DNA from: Shewanella sairae
GTDB lineage: Bacteria; Pseudomonadota; Gammaproteobacteria; Enterobacterales; Shewanellaceae
DNA: 64,000 nt
Direction: 5' to 3'
Assembly: GCF_023283535.1 (NCBI RefSeq)
Contig: NZ_JAKILT010000031.1
Location: 1 to 64,000, forward strand
Part shown: one piece after another, positions 18,661 through 27,727 of the stretch
How positions within the stretch are numbered: position 1 is the first letter of the stretch
Layout of the letters: the number at the start of each line of letters is the position of its first letter
Made by a program: the position numbers and the translations under genes
Notes under the pieces: model-generated
Told to the model about the DNA's origin: nothing
Database searches by the model: none
Seen by the model: only the letters and a program-made list of their open reading frames with translations

Positions 18661-19842
18661 ATGAAAAAAGAAACACAAATAATCAGTCTAGGCCGTGATA
18701 AAAAGTGGACTCAAGGGGTGATTAACCCGCCAGTTTACCGCGCATCAACCATGGTGTTTGATACCATTGAAGACATGCGTTTTGCTGCAAAAAATAAAGC
18801 TAACGGCGAGATGTTTTATGGCCGCCGTGGCGGCCCCACTCACTTTGCGTTCCAAGCTGCAATTGCAGAACTCGAAGGCGGCGTGGGTACTGCATTATAT
18901 CCATCAGGAAGCGCGGCCATCAGCAACAGTTTATTGTCGTTTTTAAAGGCCGGCGACCATTTGTTAATGGTTGATAGTGCCTATGAACCGACACGCGATC
19001 TCTGTAATAAGCTACTGGCAGGCTATGGCATTGAAACCACTTATTACGACCCAATGATTGGCGCGGGTATTGAGGCACTTATTCAGCCCAATACCAAAGT
19101 GCTGTTTCTTGAATCACCAGGTTCTATCACCATGGAAATTCAAGATGTACCGACGCTAAGCCGTATCGCCCACCAGCACGATATCGTTGTCATGCTCGAC
19201 AATACCTGGGCCTCCCCCATTAATTCGCGTCCATTTGAAATGGGCGTCGATATCTCGATTCAAGCCGCGACTAAATACATTGTCGGTCACTCTGATGTAA
19301 TGATGGGAACAGCAACTGCCAATGCACAGCATTGGGAGCAACTACGTGAAAATAGCTACTTGCTAGGTCAATGTACTTCTCCTGATGACGTGTATCTTGC
19401 AAGTCGTGGACTGAGAACATTAGGCATTCGCTTAGCCCAGCATGAGCAAAATGCACTGAAAGTCGCTAATTGGTTGGCGACTCGCCCAGAGGTCGATCAT
19501 CTGCGACATCCAGCCTTTGAATCCTGTCCGGGTCATGAGTTCTTTAAACGTGACTTTAGTGCTTCAAACGGCTTGTTTTCATTTGTGTTAAAACAAGGAG
19601 ATGTACGCTCGGTCACCGCCTTTGTTGAAAATATGCAGCACTTTAAAATGGGCTTCTCATGGGGTGGGTTTGAAAGCTTAATTCTTGGCGTATTTGGCAT
19701 AGATAAATTACGTACTGCAACCCAATGGGACAGCAGTAAACCATTAATTCGTTTACATATTGGTCTTGAAAATGTCGATGACTTAATTGCCGATTTAGAT
19801 GCCGCCTTTGAGCGTTACAACCAAGTGCTCAATAATCAATAA
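18661..19842 (+). CDS. metC: Cystathionine beta-lyase
   Basis: Cleaves cystathionine to homocysteine, pyruvate and ammonia in methionine synthesis. It has 393 residues, the usual length, and aligns well with E. coli MetC: FYGRRGGPTHFAFQ, LFLESPGSITMEIQDVP, and the PLP-binding lysine in IQAATKYIVGHSD (Lys205). The C-terminus LIRLHIGLENVDDLIADLDAAFERY is diagnostic. ATG 18661 is preferred over in-frame ATGs at 18595 and 18628 because the candidate MetJ operator overlaps them. A terminator follows. Confidence 0.95.
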   Translation: MKKETQIISLGRDKKWTQGVINPPVYRASTMVFDTIEDMRFAAKNKANGEMFYGRRGGPTHFAFQAAIAELEGGVGTALYPSGSAAISNSLLSFLKAGDHLLMVDSAYEPTRDLCNKLLAGYGIETTYYDPMIGAGIEALIQPNTKVLFLESPGSITMEIQDVPTLSRIAHQHDIVVMLDNTWASPINSRPFEMGVDISIQAATKYIVGHSDVMMGTATANAQHWEQLRENSYLLGQCTSPDDVYLASRGLRTLGIRLAQHEQNALKVANWLATRPEVDHLRHPAFESCPGHEFFKRDFSASNGLFSFVLKQGDVRSVTAFVENMQHFKMGFSWGGFESLILGVFGIDKLRTATQWDSSKPLIRLHIGLENVDDLIADLDAAFERYNQVLNNQ

Positions 19843-19862
19843 AATCACCAGTTAATACCTAC

Positions 19863-19886
19863 AAGCCAGCACTATGCTGGCTTTTT
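19863..19886 (+). terminator. Terminator after metC
   Basis: AAGCCAGCA/TGCTGGCTT stem with a 3-nt loop and T run, 21 nt after the stop. Confidence 0.9.
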
Positions 19887-20060
19887 ATCTAAGAGGCCAC
19901 TTAAACAATCTGCTCAAAAGTGCCGATAAGCCAAATTGCTAACATCTGCCAAATATATGATCCTTTTACCAAAAAATTCAAATTAGCCCTGAGTTTATTT
20001 TTGCATATGCCTAAAATGCATTACTATTAAAGCCATACATTCTAATTAAAGCTGAGCATA

Positions 20061-20636
20061 ATGATAAAACAACGCAATACATCCCAAGGTTTTACTCTCA
20101 TCGAGCTCGTCGTTGTCATTATTGTTTTAGGCATTTTAGCTGTGGTAGCTGCAGCAAAATATATTGATCTTAGGCGTGACGCAGAAATAGCCCGAGTACA
20201 GGCAACCGCGAGCGCATTGCAGCAGTCTTTAACTTTTGCCCACAGTAAATGGCAGCTTATTGCAGGAATGGGAGCGATGAATGACTTACCAGACTTTGCT
20301 GGCGGCGAACTTGATATGAATAGTCATGGCTACCCCTTAGGCATCGATAAAAATTCGCCGATGGGACAGCCTAAAAATATCGGTAAAGGTGAGCAAGGTT
20401 GCGTGGATTTATGGAATACTTTGCAACAAGATCCCGCCAGCGTTTCACTTTCAAGCGTTGATAATGGCAGTGATTTTCAAGCTTATCGCCATCAGGCTGA
20501 TACTAACCCTGATGGGCAAAGCCAATGCACCTATGTACTGCGAAAATTGGGTGACACTAAAGGCCGCCGACAAGCCGATATTAAAATTATTTATGATTCA
20601 GTTGCTGGCAGTGCCAGCAGCCTCATCAATAATTAA
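20061..20636 (+). CDS. Type IV prepilin-like protein (orphan pilin or pseudopilin)
   Basis: A 191-residue protein with the class III prepilin leader: short basic leader, then GFTLIELVVVIIVLGILAVVAA (cleavage after Gly10, mature Phe1, Glu5), followed by an amphipathic helix and a globular domain with two Cys (QGCVDLW and SQCTYVL), which probably form the C-terminal disulfide loop. This architecture is shared by MSHA minor pilins and type II secretion pseudopilins. No pilus assembly, peptidase or secretion genes lie nearby, so it depends on a machine encoded elsewhere. A strong terminator follows. Confidence 0.88.
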   Translation: MIKQRNTSQGFTLIELVVVIIVLGILAVVAAAKYIDLRRDAEIARVQATASALQQSLTFAHSKWQLIAGMGAMNDLPDFAGGELDMNSHGYPLGIDKNSPMGQPKNIGKGEQGCVDLWNTLQQDPASVSLSSVDNGSDFQAYRHQADTNPDGQSQCTYVLRKLGDTKGRRQADIKIIYDSVAGSASSLINN

Positions 20637-20665
20637 TGAGTGTGCTCAGATAGCATCAGAAAACA

Positions 20666-20694
20666 AAAAAGACGAATATTATATTCGTCTTTTT
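20666..20694 (+). terminator. Terminator after the prepilin gene
   Basis: Near-perfect palindrome AAAAAGACGAATAT/ATATTCGTCTTTTT. Confidence 0.85.
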
Positions 20695-20764
20695 ATTATT
20701 AGTTATTATTAGTTATTATTAGTTATTGTTAGTTATTGTTAGTTATTGTTAGTTATTGTTAGTT
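20695..20764. repeat. 10-bp minisatellite, seven copies
   Basis: Seven head-to-tail copies of ATTRTTAGTT: three copies of ATTATTAGTT, then four of ATTGTTAGTT. The run is directly after the prepilin terminator and 33 bp before the creA stop. There are no spacers, so it is not a CRISPR array. Confidence 0.95.
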
Positions 20765-20796
20765 TCAAACACCATAGGATTTATATAACAGCAACA

Positions 20797-21291
20797 CTAA
20801 TCTTGAATAACAGCCCCACCAGCTATCCAAGCCTGAGTGCCATACAAAGGCACTGTTGATAGCGCATGCTTATGGCTGCCATTGGTTTCTTTGGTTGAGT
20901 AAGACAAATACAAAAGCGTTTGATTCTGAGCATCGTAAATGCGACGTACTTTAAGAGACTTAAACAAAATGCTTAATGACTCTTTAAATACCACTTCGCC
21001 GTTTTTACTCTTATCGATATTAGCAATCTCAGCAGCGGTAATTGGCCCGGTTTGACGACAAGAAATGCTCATATCAGACGGGTCTGCAAGACTTAAATCT
21101 GCTTCAATTCGGCTAATATGACAAGTCACACCCGGTATTTTAGGGTCGTGGCGTGCATCTATAATCACATCTTTAGTGGTAAATAAGCCTAAACTCACTT
21201 TCCCCACATCATCACCACAACCACTCAAACCTAATGTTAAAGCAATCGCTACACTCGTTGTAGTAAGCAGTCTTTTTGTCAAACCTGTCAT
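20797..21291 (-). CDS. creA: CreA family protein
   Basis: A 164-residue protein with an N-terminal signal ending in LSGCGDD (near residue 25), which fits a lipoprotein lipobox (LSGC). The body matches CreA: VGKVSLGLFTTKDVIIDARHDPKIPGVTCHISRIE and CRQTGPITAAEI, ending ALSTVPLYGTQAW. The molecular role of CreA is unknown even in E. coli. The creBCD genes are not adjacent here. AAGGAG sits 6 nt before the ATG. Confidence 0.92.
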   Translation of the reverse strand: MTGLTKRLLTTTSVAIALTLGLSGCGDDVGKVSLGLFTTKDVIIDARHDPKIPGVTCHISRIEADLSLADPSDMSISCRQTGPITAAEIANIDKSKNGEVVFKESLSILFKSLKVRRIYDAQNQTLLYLSYSTKETNGSHKHALSTVPLYGTQAWIAGGAVIQD

Positions 21292-21367
21292 TTAACACTC
21301 CTTAAGAAAAACGATTTAATATTAAATCGTTTTACATTAATCCACGTCATTGTGGCAATCATACAGC

Positions 21368-22738
21368 TTAAGCAAATACTCTTTGCGCCCAGCGTGTCAA
21401 TCCGGCTGTCACACTACCAAAGTGATCACCAACTACAATTGGGATCTCAGGGAATAATCCAGCAATGCGTTTATAAATCGCAGGGCTGCGAGCGGTACCA
21501 CCCGTCACATAGATTCTGTCTGGCGTGACACCCGATTGCTCTAGCGCTTCACGCATCAAGGCCTCAACCTTTGAAAGTGGCATAGTGATTGCTGTTTCAA
21601 AGTCGCTATCACTTACCTTAGCATGTAAACCACTGTGGATATAATCCAGCGGTGTATCGACGCTATTGGCATCAGATAAGGCTATTTTGCTTTGCTCTGC
21701 ACTGCGTACAATCTTATAACCGAGCTGCTCTTTTTGAACCTTTAGCAAACGCTGGATCAGCTCTGGATGCTGCGCATCTTTTATCAGATCTTCAATCAGC
21801 TTTTTAGAACCAAGAGCACTGAAATCTCGCTGCGCACTGATATCATTTACCGCAACGGCATTCCAAAAAGGTTTACTTGGCACAGGAAGCTTATTGACCA
21901 TCAAACTACCTAAACCGAGGTGTGGCATAAATGACGCCATCGACAGTGCGATATCTAAATCGTTACCGCCAATACGTTGGCCACTATGACCAAGAAAATC
22001 CGCACTGCGGTCTCGGTTATCAATATGATTAGGCCCCATTTTCACCATAGAGCAATCGGTAGTACCACCACCAACGTCAACTACGAGTACTGTGACGTTT
22101 TCGTCAAGTGATGCTTCGTAGTCCATGCCTGCTGCTAAGGGCTCAAACAAGAAATCAACTTCAATAAAGCCAGCTCGCTTAGCAGCTAAAGAAAGAATCG
22201 CTTCTGCTTGCTGGTTACTTTCTTCACCGCCAATACCTTGGAAGTTTACCGGACGACCGATAACCGCATGGGTAATTGTACTCTTACCTTGCTCAAGCTG
22301 ACTTTCTGCCTGCTTTTTAATATGCATCATCATTAAGGTGACGATATCTTCAAACAAGGCTATTTGACTGTCGCGAAGACCTGTCGCGCCTAAAAATGAC
22401 TTAGGAGAGCGAACATAAAAACCTTCATCCGGCATATCAAGATACGCTTCAATGGCTTGCTCACCGACAAATACTGCTTGTTCATTAGGCAATAGGTCAA
22501 GGTCGCGTCTCGCCGCAGCGCCGCGGCTCAATTGGGCTGCACGTATACGTGTATATTCAGCTTGTTCAGCTTGAGGTAATTGTTTTAACACCGCTTCTGC
22601 AATTAACTCTCTGTCCATCGCATAAAGGGTAGAACTCATATATTTTGAGTCACCAGATAAGGGCACCAACCGCACGTCATCGCCATCAATAACACCAATA
22701 GCGCAATTAGCACTACCGTAGTCAAAACCTACAAACAT
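21368..22738 (-). CDS. yegD: YegD, Hsp70-like chaperone-family protein
   Basis: A 456-residue member of the actin/Hsp70 ATPase superfamily that lacks the DnaK substrate-binding domain. It has the phosphate-1 motif FVGFDYGSANCAIGV at the N-terminus, phosphate-2 VLVVDVGGGTTDCSMV near 215-230, and an adenosine motif (VTGGTARSPAI) near 410. It matches E. coli YegD in length and motifs. Function is poorly defined. It is expressed toward creA with a 76-bp gap. Confidence 0.92.
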   Translation of the reverse strand: MFVGFDYGSANCAIGVIDGDDVRLVPLSGDSKYMSSTLYAMDRELIAEAVLKQLPQAEQAEYTRIRAAQLSRGAAARRDLDLLPNEQAVFVGEQAIEAYLDMPDEGFYVRSPKSFLGATGLRDSQIALFEDIVTLMMMHIKKQAESQLEQGKSTITHAVIGRPVNFQGIGGEESNQQAEAILSLAAKRAGFIEVDFLFEPLAAGMDYEASLDENVTVLVVDVGGGTTDCSMVKMGPNHIDNRDRSADFLGHSGQRIGGNDLDIALSMASFMPHLGLGSLMVNKLPVPSKPFWNAVAVNDISAQRDFSALGSKKLIEDLIKDAQHPELIQRLLKVQKEQLGYKIVRSAEQSKIALSDANSVDTPLDYIHSGLHAKVSDSDFETAITMPLSKVEALMREALEQSGVTPDRIYVTGGTARSPAIYKRIAGLFPEIPIVVGDHFGSVTAGLTRWAQRVFA

Positions 22739-22814
22739 TCCCTTATCCTTTAAAGCGTAAAAAAGCCGTGCAAAATATCACAGTCAGCGCAGAGTAAAAA
22801 GCGCATTTTGAAAA

Positions 22815-22841
22815 TAAAAAAGGCAGCCAATGGCTACCTTT
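22815..22841 (-). terminator. Terminator after trhO
   Basis: On the minus strand the stem AAAGGTAGCC/GGCTGCCTTT (one G-T wobble) with a 3-nt loop is followed by a T run; it lies 67 nt after the trhO stop. Confidence 0.75.
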
Positions 22842-22907
22842 AATTATCGTTTAGCGGGATACAACACAAATCTTTATTCGGCTGTAACCGTGAAGCCCAG
22901 CGACCGC

Positions 22908-23891
22908 TTATTCGGGCTTAGTGTTCTGCGCTTTTTTGAGCTGCGCTTTCTGGTTTCTGCGTGCTTCAATCACTTGGCTAACATCACTGCCAATATGCGC
23001 TTCTCCGCGCTGCTTAGACAGTTGAACTTGACGCTCTCGTTCGAGAAAACGTTGGCGCTGTTTCTCGCTAGTTTTATCAATACAGTGCAGACAACTCACA
23101 CCTTGCACAAAACTCTCTAGCGCCATCTCCTGTTCCGTTACCGGCATACGGCAGGCATTACATTGATCATATTGACCTTTTTCTAAGTCATGATTAACCG
23201 CAACCCGATTATCAAACACAAAGCATTCGCCCTGCCATAAGCTCTCTTCTTGCTCAACTTCTTCAAGGTACTTTAAGATCCCGCCTTCTAAATGATAAAC
23301 CTCATCAAAACCTTGCTCCTTGAGGTATGCAGTTGATTTTTCACAACGTATACCGCCGGTACAAAACATTGCCACTTTTTTGTGCTTAGCAGGATCGAGG
23401 TTTTGCTTGACGTATTCAGGGAACTCTCTAAAGGTTTCAGTTTTCGGGTCGACGGCATTTTTAAAGGTACCGATCTGTACTTCATAATCGTTACGAGTAT
23501 CAACCAACAAGACATCTGGATCTGAAATCAATTGATTCCAATCTTTGGGCTTAACGTAAGTACCGACGACTTTATTAGGGTCAACACCTTCAACCCCCAT
23601 AGTTACAATTTCTTTCTTCAACTTCACTTTAGTACGGTAAAACGGCATAGCATCATCAAAAGAGAGCTTATAAACAATATTATCTAAACCTGGCTGAGTA
23701 GATAGCCAATCCATAAGCCCATCAATTGCAGCTTGTGAACCTGCAACAGTACCGTTAATTCCTTCTTGAGCTAACAGTAAGGTGCCTTTCACGTCTGAAT
23801 CTTGCATCACTTGTAGCAGTGGTGCTTGCAGAGTTTCAAAGTTAGGCAAACTAACAAATTTGTACATGGCGCATACTACAACTTTTGACAT
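22908..23891 (-). CDS. trhO: tRNA uridine(34) hydroxylase TrhO (rhodanese domain)
   Basis: Performs oxygen-dependent hydroxylation of U34 in several tRNAs, the first step toward 5-(carboxy)methoxyuridine. It has 327 residues: an N-terminal acylphosphatase-like domain ([17 protein letters not shown]), a rhodanese domain (about 120-220) with active Cys in [11 protein letters not shown], and a Cys-rich zinc-like tail (CNACRMPV...CLHC). GGGA 7 nt before ATG 23891 sets the start; the in-frame start at 23924 is rejected. Formerly YceA. Confidence 0.95.
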   Translation of the reverse strand: MSKVVVCAMYKFVSLPNFETLQAPLLQVMQDSDVKGTLLLAQEGINGTVAGSQAAIDGLMDWLSTQPGLDNIVYKLSFDDAMPFYRTKVKLKKEIVTMGVEGVDPNKVVGTYVKPKDWNQLISDPDVLLVDTRNDYEVQIGTFKNAVDPKTETFREFPEYVKQNLDPAKHKKVAMFCTGGIRCEKSTAYLKEQGFDEVYHLEGGILKYLEEVEQEESLWQGECFVFDNRVAVNHDLEKGQYDQCNACRMPVTEQEMALESFVQGVSCLHCIDKTSEKQRQRFLERERQVQLSKQRGEAHIGSDVSQVIEARRNQKAQLKKAQNTKPE

Positions 23892-24206
23892 ATCTATCCC
23901 TTTTACGGCGAGCTGAAGCTTCATCTCCAGTGCTAATAACGGTTACCACAAATGCAATCGCCAATGTGAGCAACTACGCAAATTCGCCGCGAATTCTACC
24001 TGAGTCACACACAAACAAACAGGTATAAAAAGTAAGGTTAATAAATAGCTCATAGTTAAATACCAATAGTACTGAAGCAGTTTTCGCTAGCTAACACAAA
24101 CTGATATGCCGCCAAACTCCAGATGTAAAGTTAGATTATTAATTGTTATTTACCGTTTAACAGTTAACAATATGCGCTATAACATAATCAAAAATAAGTC
24201 TTGTAT
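23892..24206. other. Divergent intergenic region, trhO to GST gene
   Basis: 315 bases. A weak promoter candidate faces the GST gene: TTTAAC (24156-24161), 16-nt spacer, TATAAC (24178-24183). No structured RNA or repeat was recognised. Confidence 0.4.
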
Positions 24207-24866
24207 ATGCCCCTCCCTACACTCTACTCATTTCGTCGTTGCCCTTATGCTATGCGCGCAAGACTGGGGATTTTACTATCCAAGCAACAAGTTAGCTTGC
24301 GAGAAATAGTACTAAAACATAAACCAGAAGCCATGCTAGCAGCGTCACCTAAAGGCACGGTTCCAGTACTGATATTGCCTGATGCAAGTGTGATTGAAGA
24401 GAGTATTGAGATCATGTGCTGGGCACTAATGCAATATGATCCGCTGAATTTGTTATTGAGTGAAGCGCCACAACAAGAGATAGCCCAAGCGCTAATTCAT
24501 ACCAATGACCATAGCTTTAAACCTTGGCTAGATAAGTATAAGTACGCAGATAGACACCCAGGCCATAGTGAGCAGTATTATCGACAACAAGCTGAAGTAT
24601 TTATTGCGCAGCTGGAAAGTATATTGACGAAACACTCGCAATTAATGGGTGATAAGGTTTCCATTGCCGATTACGCCATTTTTCCGTTTATTCGCCAATT
24701 CGCGTCCGTAGACAAAGCTTGGTTTGACGCCAGTCACTACACACATCTTAAAAAGTGGCTAAAATTTCATATTGAAAGTGATGCATTTACACAAATCATG
24801 AAAAAGTATCCAACATGGTTAGAAAGCGGTGAAAGTTTTGAGTTTGGTGCCAATATCGCTGTTTAA
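24207..24866 (+). CDS. Glutathione S-transferase family protein, glutaredoxin-2-like N-terminus
   Basis: 219 residues. The thioredoxin-fold N-terminal domain has SFRRCPYAMRARLGI, a CPxA redox-like motif as in Grx2/GST hybrids, plus GTVPVLILPDASVIEES, which binds glutathione (cis-Pro, ES). An all-helical C-terminal domain (about 90-210) contains KVSIADYAIFPFIRQ, the usual GST N-capping region. The substrate is unknown. The start is ATG 24207; the TTG two codons upstream is less likely. Confidence 0.88.
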   Translation: MPLPTLYSFRRCPYAMRARLGILLSKQQVSLREIVLKHKPEAMLAASPKGTVPVLILPDASVIEESIEIMCWALMQYDPLNLLLSEAPQQEIAQALIHTNDHSFKPWLDKYKYADRHPGHSEQYYRQQAEVFIAQLESILTKHSQLMGDKVSIADYAIFPFIRQFASVDKAWFDASHYTHLKKWLKFHIESDAFTQIMKKYPTWLESGESFEFGANIAV

Positions 24867-24908
24867 GCTTACAAAAAAGTCGCGCTTAAAAATTTAATTC
24901 CAGAATGT

Positions 24909-24942
24909 GGCGTCATTAAAGTCCACTCACTTTAATGACGCC
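24909..24942. repeat. 14-bp perfect inverted repeat between convergent genes
   Basis: GGCGTCATTAAAGT (24909-24922), 6-nt loop, ACTTTAATGACGCC (24929-24942). It has no flanking T run but a strong stem. It probably ends transcripts from both sides or protects 3' ends. Confidence 0.75.
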
Positions 24943-25020
24943 CTCCACAACTAACATTAACTAAATCAAACAAGATAAAAGCGATAGCTTCAAGTTAACC
25001 TTATTCAATACAGCATTGCG

Positions 25021-25626
25021 CTAGCGAATAATTAGGGGAATGGTCACTAACAAGAGCCCTGCCATCACTATATTAAAGCCTTTACGTCGTTTTACTGTGT
25101 TGAGTTTACGCCTAATTGTTGCTCCCAATATCACCCAAGTAAATGACGCAGGAAAACCAATAATATTAAAAATGAATACTCCTGCAATAGCACTTAACCA
25201 ATAAGCCTCTCCTCCAACGGTAAACGCGGTACACAAGGTTATTGTTGCCATCCATGTCTTAGGGTTTATCCATTGAAATAAAGCAGATTCTTTTATCGTC
25301 ATTGGTTGGCGCTCAGTAACTGCAACCTCATCATCGACTGGTAAAGTAGCTACTTTATAGGCTAAAAATAATAAGTATGCTAACGAGGCAAATTGCAGCA
25401 CTTGATGCATAACAGGCCAAGTTTCAAAGACCCCGCCTAATCCCAGCAGTATCGAGACATGCAAAAAAGTTTGCCCCACCCGAATACCTATCAGATGTGG
25501 CAAAGTACGCCTAATGCCAAAATTAGCACCAGATGTCGCTAAAAGGACATTATTAGGCCCTGGAGTCATAGTCATTGTTGCGCAAAAGATTGCCGCTGAT
25601 ATCATTAAGGGCCACATACTTTCCAT
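25021..25626 (-). CDS. LysE-family amino acid/threonine exporter
   Basis: A 201-residue inner-membrane protein with about six helices and the LysE/RhtB signature near the N-terminus (TMTPGPNNVLLATSGANFGIRR), plus FQWINPKTWMAT in the middle. Family members export amino acids or related metabolites. GGAGG 7 nt before ATG 25626 fixes the start, seven codons inside the longest frame. It diverges from a MocR-type regulator gene with a 150-bp shared promoter region, which suggests that the regulator controls it. Confidence 0.92.
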   Translation of the reverse strand: MESMWPLMISAAIFCATMTMTPGPNNVLLATSGANFGIRRTLPHLIGIRVGQTFLHVSILLGLGGVFETWPVMHQVLQFASLAYLLFLAYKVATLPVDDEVAVTERQPMTIKESALFQWINPKTWMATITLCTAFTVGGEAYWLSAIAGVFIFNIIGFPASFTWVILGATIRRKLNTVKRRKGFNIVMAGLLLVTIPLIIR

Positions 25627-25776
25627 CTTACTGCCTCCAAAATTCAAGGATATTGTCGATATAAAATATCATTCGACAAAGTTAAACCCGCAAATTGCAC
25701 CCGCACAATTGTTGAGCAATTAAACTATTAGGTGCATACTAACGCCAACGATTATCAATACAATGGTTTTATTGTC

Positions 25777-27144
25777 ATGGGTACAATTTGGACGCCGCAG
25801 TTAAACAGTTATTCTGGAGCTAAATATTTACGCCTTGCACAAGCAGCAGAAGATGCCATCAACCAAAGAGAGTTATTACCAAACACCAAGTTACCGCCGC
25901 AAAGACGTTTGGCTGATGCGTTAGGTGTTACGGTAGGCACGGTTACTCGGGCTTACGCGGTACTTGAACAACGTGGCTACGTGTATGCAAAAGTTGGCGC
26001 AGGGACATTTGTAAGAGCTGAAGATAGCGGATTCAAAAATAAACAAGTTAATTTCGCGACTTGTCAGCCACCGCTGACCAACCAGATTAGCGTGTTAAGT
26101 GACGCAATGAATCAATTGGCAAAGTCACCCCAACGGCTAACACAATTAATGGCATATCATGGTGAGCCTTTACTTGAGCATCAACAGATCTTTAGTCAAT
26201 GGTTACACAAGCGAGGGATTGCGCAGCAAGCGAAACAAATCGTTTTCACCCACGGCGCACAACAAGGTATTTTTGCGGTGCTAAATGGGTTAATGCAAGC
26301 CGGTGATACCCTACTTTGCGAAGGCAATTGCTACCCGGGGATCCATACAGCAGCGGCGCAATTAGCAATTAATATTGAGCCCATTACGCTAAATGATGAA
26401 GGTTTAGACTTAAGTGAGCTTGAAGAAAAGATTATCGCTCACAAACCAAAAGTACTTTACATCACCCCTAACAACCAAAATCCAACTTGTATTCAGTACA
26501 GCCAAAGTCAGCGCCATACAATTTTAGCGTTAGCTAAAAAATACAATGTCGTGATCCTTGAAGATGATGTTAATTATTGCCTTAGCAATGAATGGTATTC
26601 TCCAATGTGGTCTTTAGAGCAAGACTTTGATCATAACGAAGAACAAAGACAAATTATTTACTTATCAAGCTTGTCGAAGGTATTTTGTGGTGGATTACGT
26701 CAAGGCTTTTTGTTGGTCCCAAGTCATTATGCTCTCAAGATCAAACAAGCCATCCATAGCCAGTGTTGGATGATATCCCCCCTCAATACTGAACTCGCTT
26801 GTCGAGTTATTCAAAACCCTGAGTTTATGGGGCAGCGTGAGCAAATTATCGCTCAACGGCAACAGTTATGTATCGAGATGGGGCAGCGCCTAGGACTGAA
26901 ACAAAGGTGGCGAGGTTTAAATGGTTGGTTACAGTTAACCTTGCCGCTAAAAGCGCACCATGTAGTTACAGCCCTTGCGCAACAAAATTTACTGGTCAGA
27001 AATGGCGATGACTTTAATAATCACCAAAACTATATTCGACTGAGTATCGGTGACGCCGCTGACAACCAGCTATTTGCAGAGCAATTAGCGCAAATAGAAT
27101 CGTGTATCAAATCGCTTAGTCAAACAACGTATTCGGTTGTTTAA
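25777..27144 (+). CDS. MocR-type GntR regulator with aminotransferase-like domain
   Basis: A 455-residue fusion of a GntR winged helix (about 10-80: LPPQRRLADALGVTVGTVTRAYAVLEQRGYVYAKVGAGTFV) with a fold-type I PLP domain (about 100-440). PLP contacts are visible: NNQNPT, DDVNY, and the Schiff-base lysine in YLSSLSKVFCGGLRQGF. Such regulators sense amino acids or PLP compounds. Its place divergent from a LysE exporter suggests export control by an amino acid. The start at ATG 25777 is chosen; GTG 25732 would add 15 residues. Confidence 0.9.
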   Translation: MGTIWTPQLNSYSGAKYLRLAQAAEDAINQRELLPNTKLPPQRRLADALGVTVGTVTRAYAVLEQRGYVYAKVGAGTFVRAEDSGFKNKQVNFATCQPPLTNQISVLSDAMNQLAKSPQRLTQLMAYHGEPLLEHQQIFSQWLHKRGIAQQAKQIVFTHGAQQGIFAVLNGLMQAGDTLLCEGNCYPGIHTAAAQLAINIEPITLNDEGLDLSELEEKIIAHKPKVLYITPNNQNPTCIQYSQSQRHTILALAKKYNVVILEDDVNYCLSNEWYSPMWSLEQDFDHNEEQRQIIYLSSLSKVFCGGLRQGFLLVPSHYALKIKQAIHSQCWMISPLNTELACRVIQNPEFMGQREQIIAQRQQLCIEMGQRLGLKQRWRGLNGWLQLTLPLKAHHVVTALAQQNLLVRNGDDFNNHQNYIRLSIGDAADNQLFAEQLAQIESCIKSLSQTTYSVV

Positions 27145-27154
27145 CCTTGGGCAA

Positions 27155-27177
27155 TAAAAAAGCCGCTCTATGCGGCT
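27155..27177 (-). terminator. Terminator after the glycine-zipper gene
   Basis: On the minus strand AGCCGC/GCGGCT with a 5-nt loop and a T run. It also lies at the end of the convergent mocR-type gene. Confidence 0.8.
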
Positions 27178-27196
27178 GTTAAAGATTCCATCTAAA

Positions 27197-27673
27197 TTAC
27201 ATCTGTCTGTCGACTCGAACAAAGCCTTGTAAATAGACGACTCTAACATCGTCATCGACATTAAACACCATACCTGGGTCAAGATCTTGGAGCACCATCA
27301 CTTGTTCGCCAGTATCAAGGCTTATCATCATTTCAACCAAGCTTAGTTCTTGATAATAAGAGCTATCACCGTAGCGATTACCGACACCTGCGCCAAGTAA
27401 GGCTCCTAGCACCGTAGCAACATCTTGGCCTGAACCACCACCAAACTGATGGCCAATAACGCCGCCAACTAAAGCACCGCCAAAAGTTTTCCAGCCGGTA
27501 TTGCGGTCTTCAACCAGCTGTTTTTGAGTGATATTACGTACAGAGGTCACCTGACCAAATTCGACTTTTTCAACGGCAACAGCCTGATTACGATCATAAG
27601 GCGCTGCAATCGTCGTTGATGTAGCAAAAAATAAACAGATAACAGTGAAAACAATAAGATGAGGTTTCAACAT
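27197..27673 (-). CDS. Glycine-zipper 2TM domain envelope protein
   Basis: A 158-residue exported protein. The signal peptide ends near TIAA (about 24); there is no lipobox Cys. Residues about 62-100 form a glycine zipper (FGGALVGGVIGHQFGGGSGQDVATVLGALLGAGVGNRYG), as in SlyB/Rick-17kDa-type proteins, followed by a small beta-rich C-terminal domain. Role unknown; related proteins contribute to envelope integrity. Divergent from aat with a 54-bp gap. Confidence 0.85.
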   Translation of the reverse strand: MLKPHLIVFTVICLFFATSTTIAAPYDRNQAVAVEKVEFGQVTSVRNITQKQLVEDRNTGWKTFGGALVGGVIGHQFGGGSGQDVATVLGALLGAGVGNRYGDSSYYQELSLVEMMISLDTGEQVMVLQDLDPGMVFNVDDDVRVVYLQGFVRVDRQM

Positions 27674-27727
27674 ATGACTTTTTCCGCTAACTTTAAGGAT
27701 AAGTATATTTATTAATCTTACTCAATT

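Noticed and set aside
20695..20764. Possible CRISPR-like repeat run
   Set aside because: 10-bp units are contiguous without spacers and no cas genes occur; it is a simple tandem repeat.
22830..23120. Plus-strand frame of 96 codons opposite trhO
   Set aside because: Antisense to the well-supported 3' end of trhO and its terminator.
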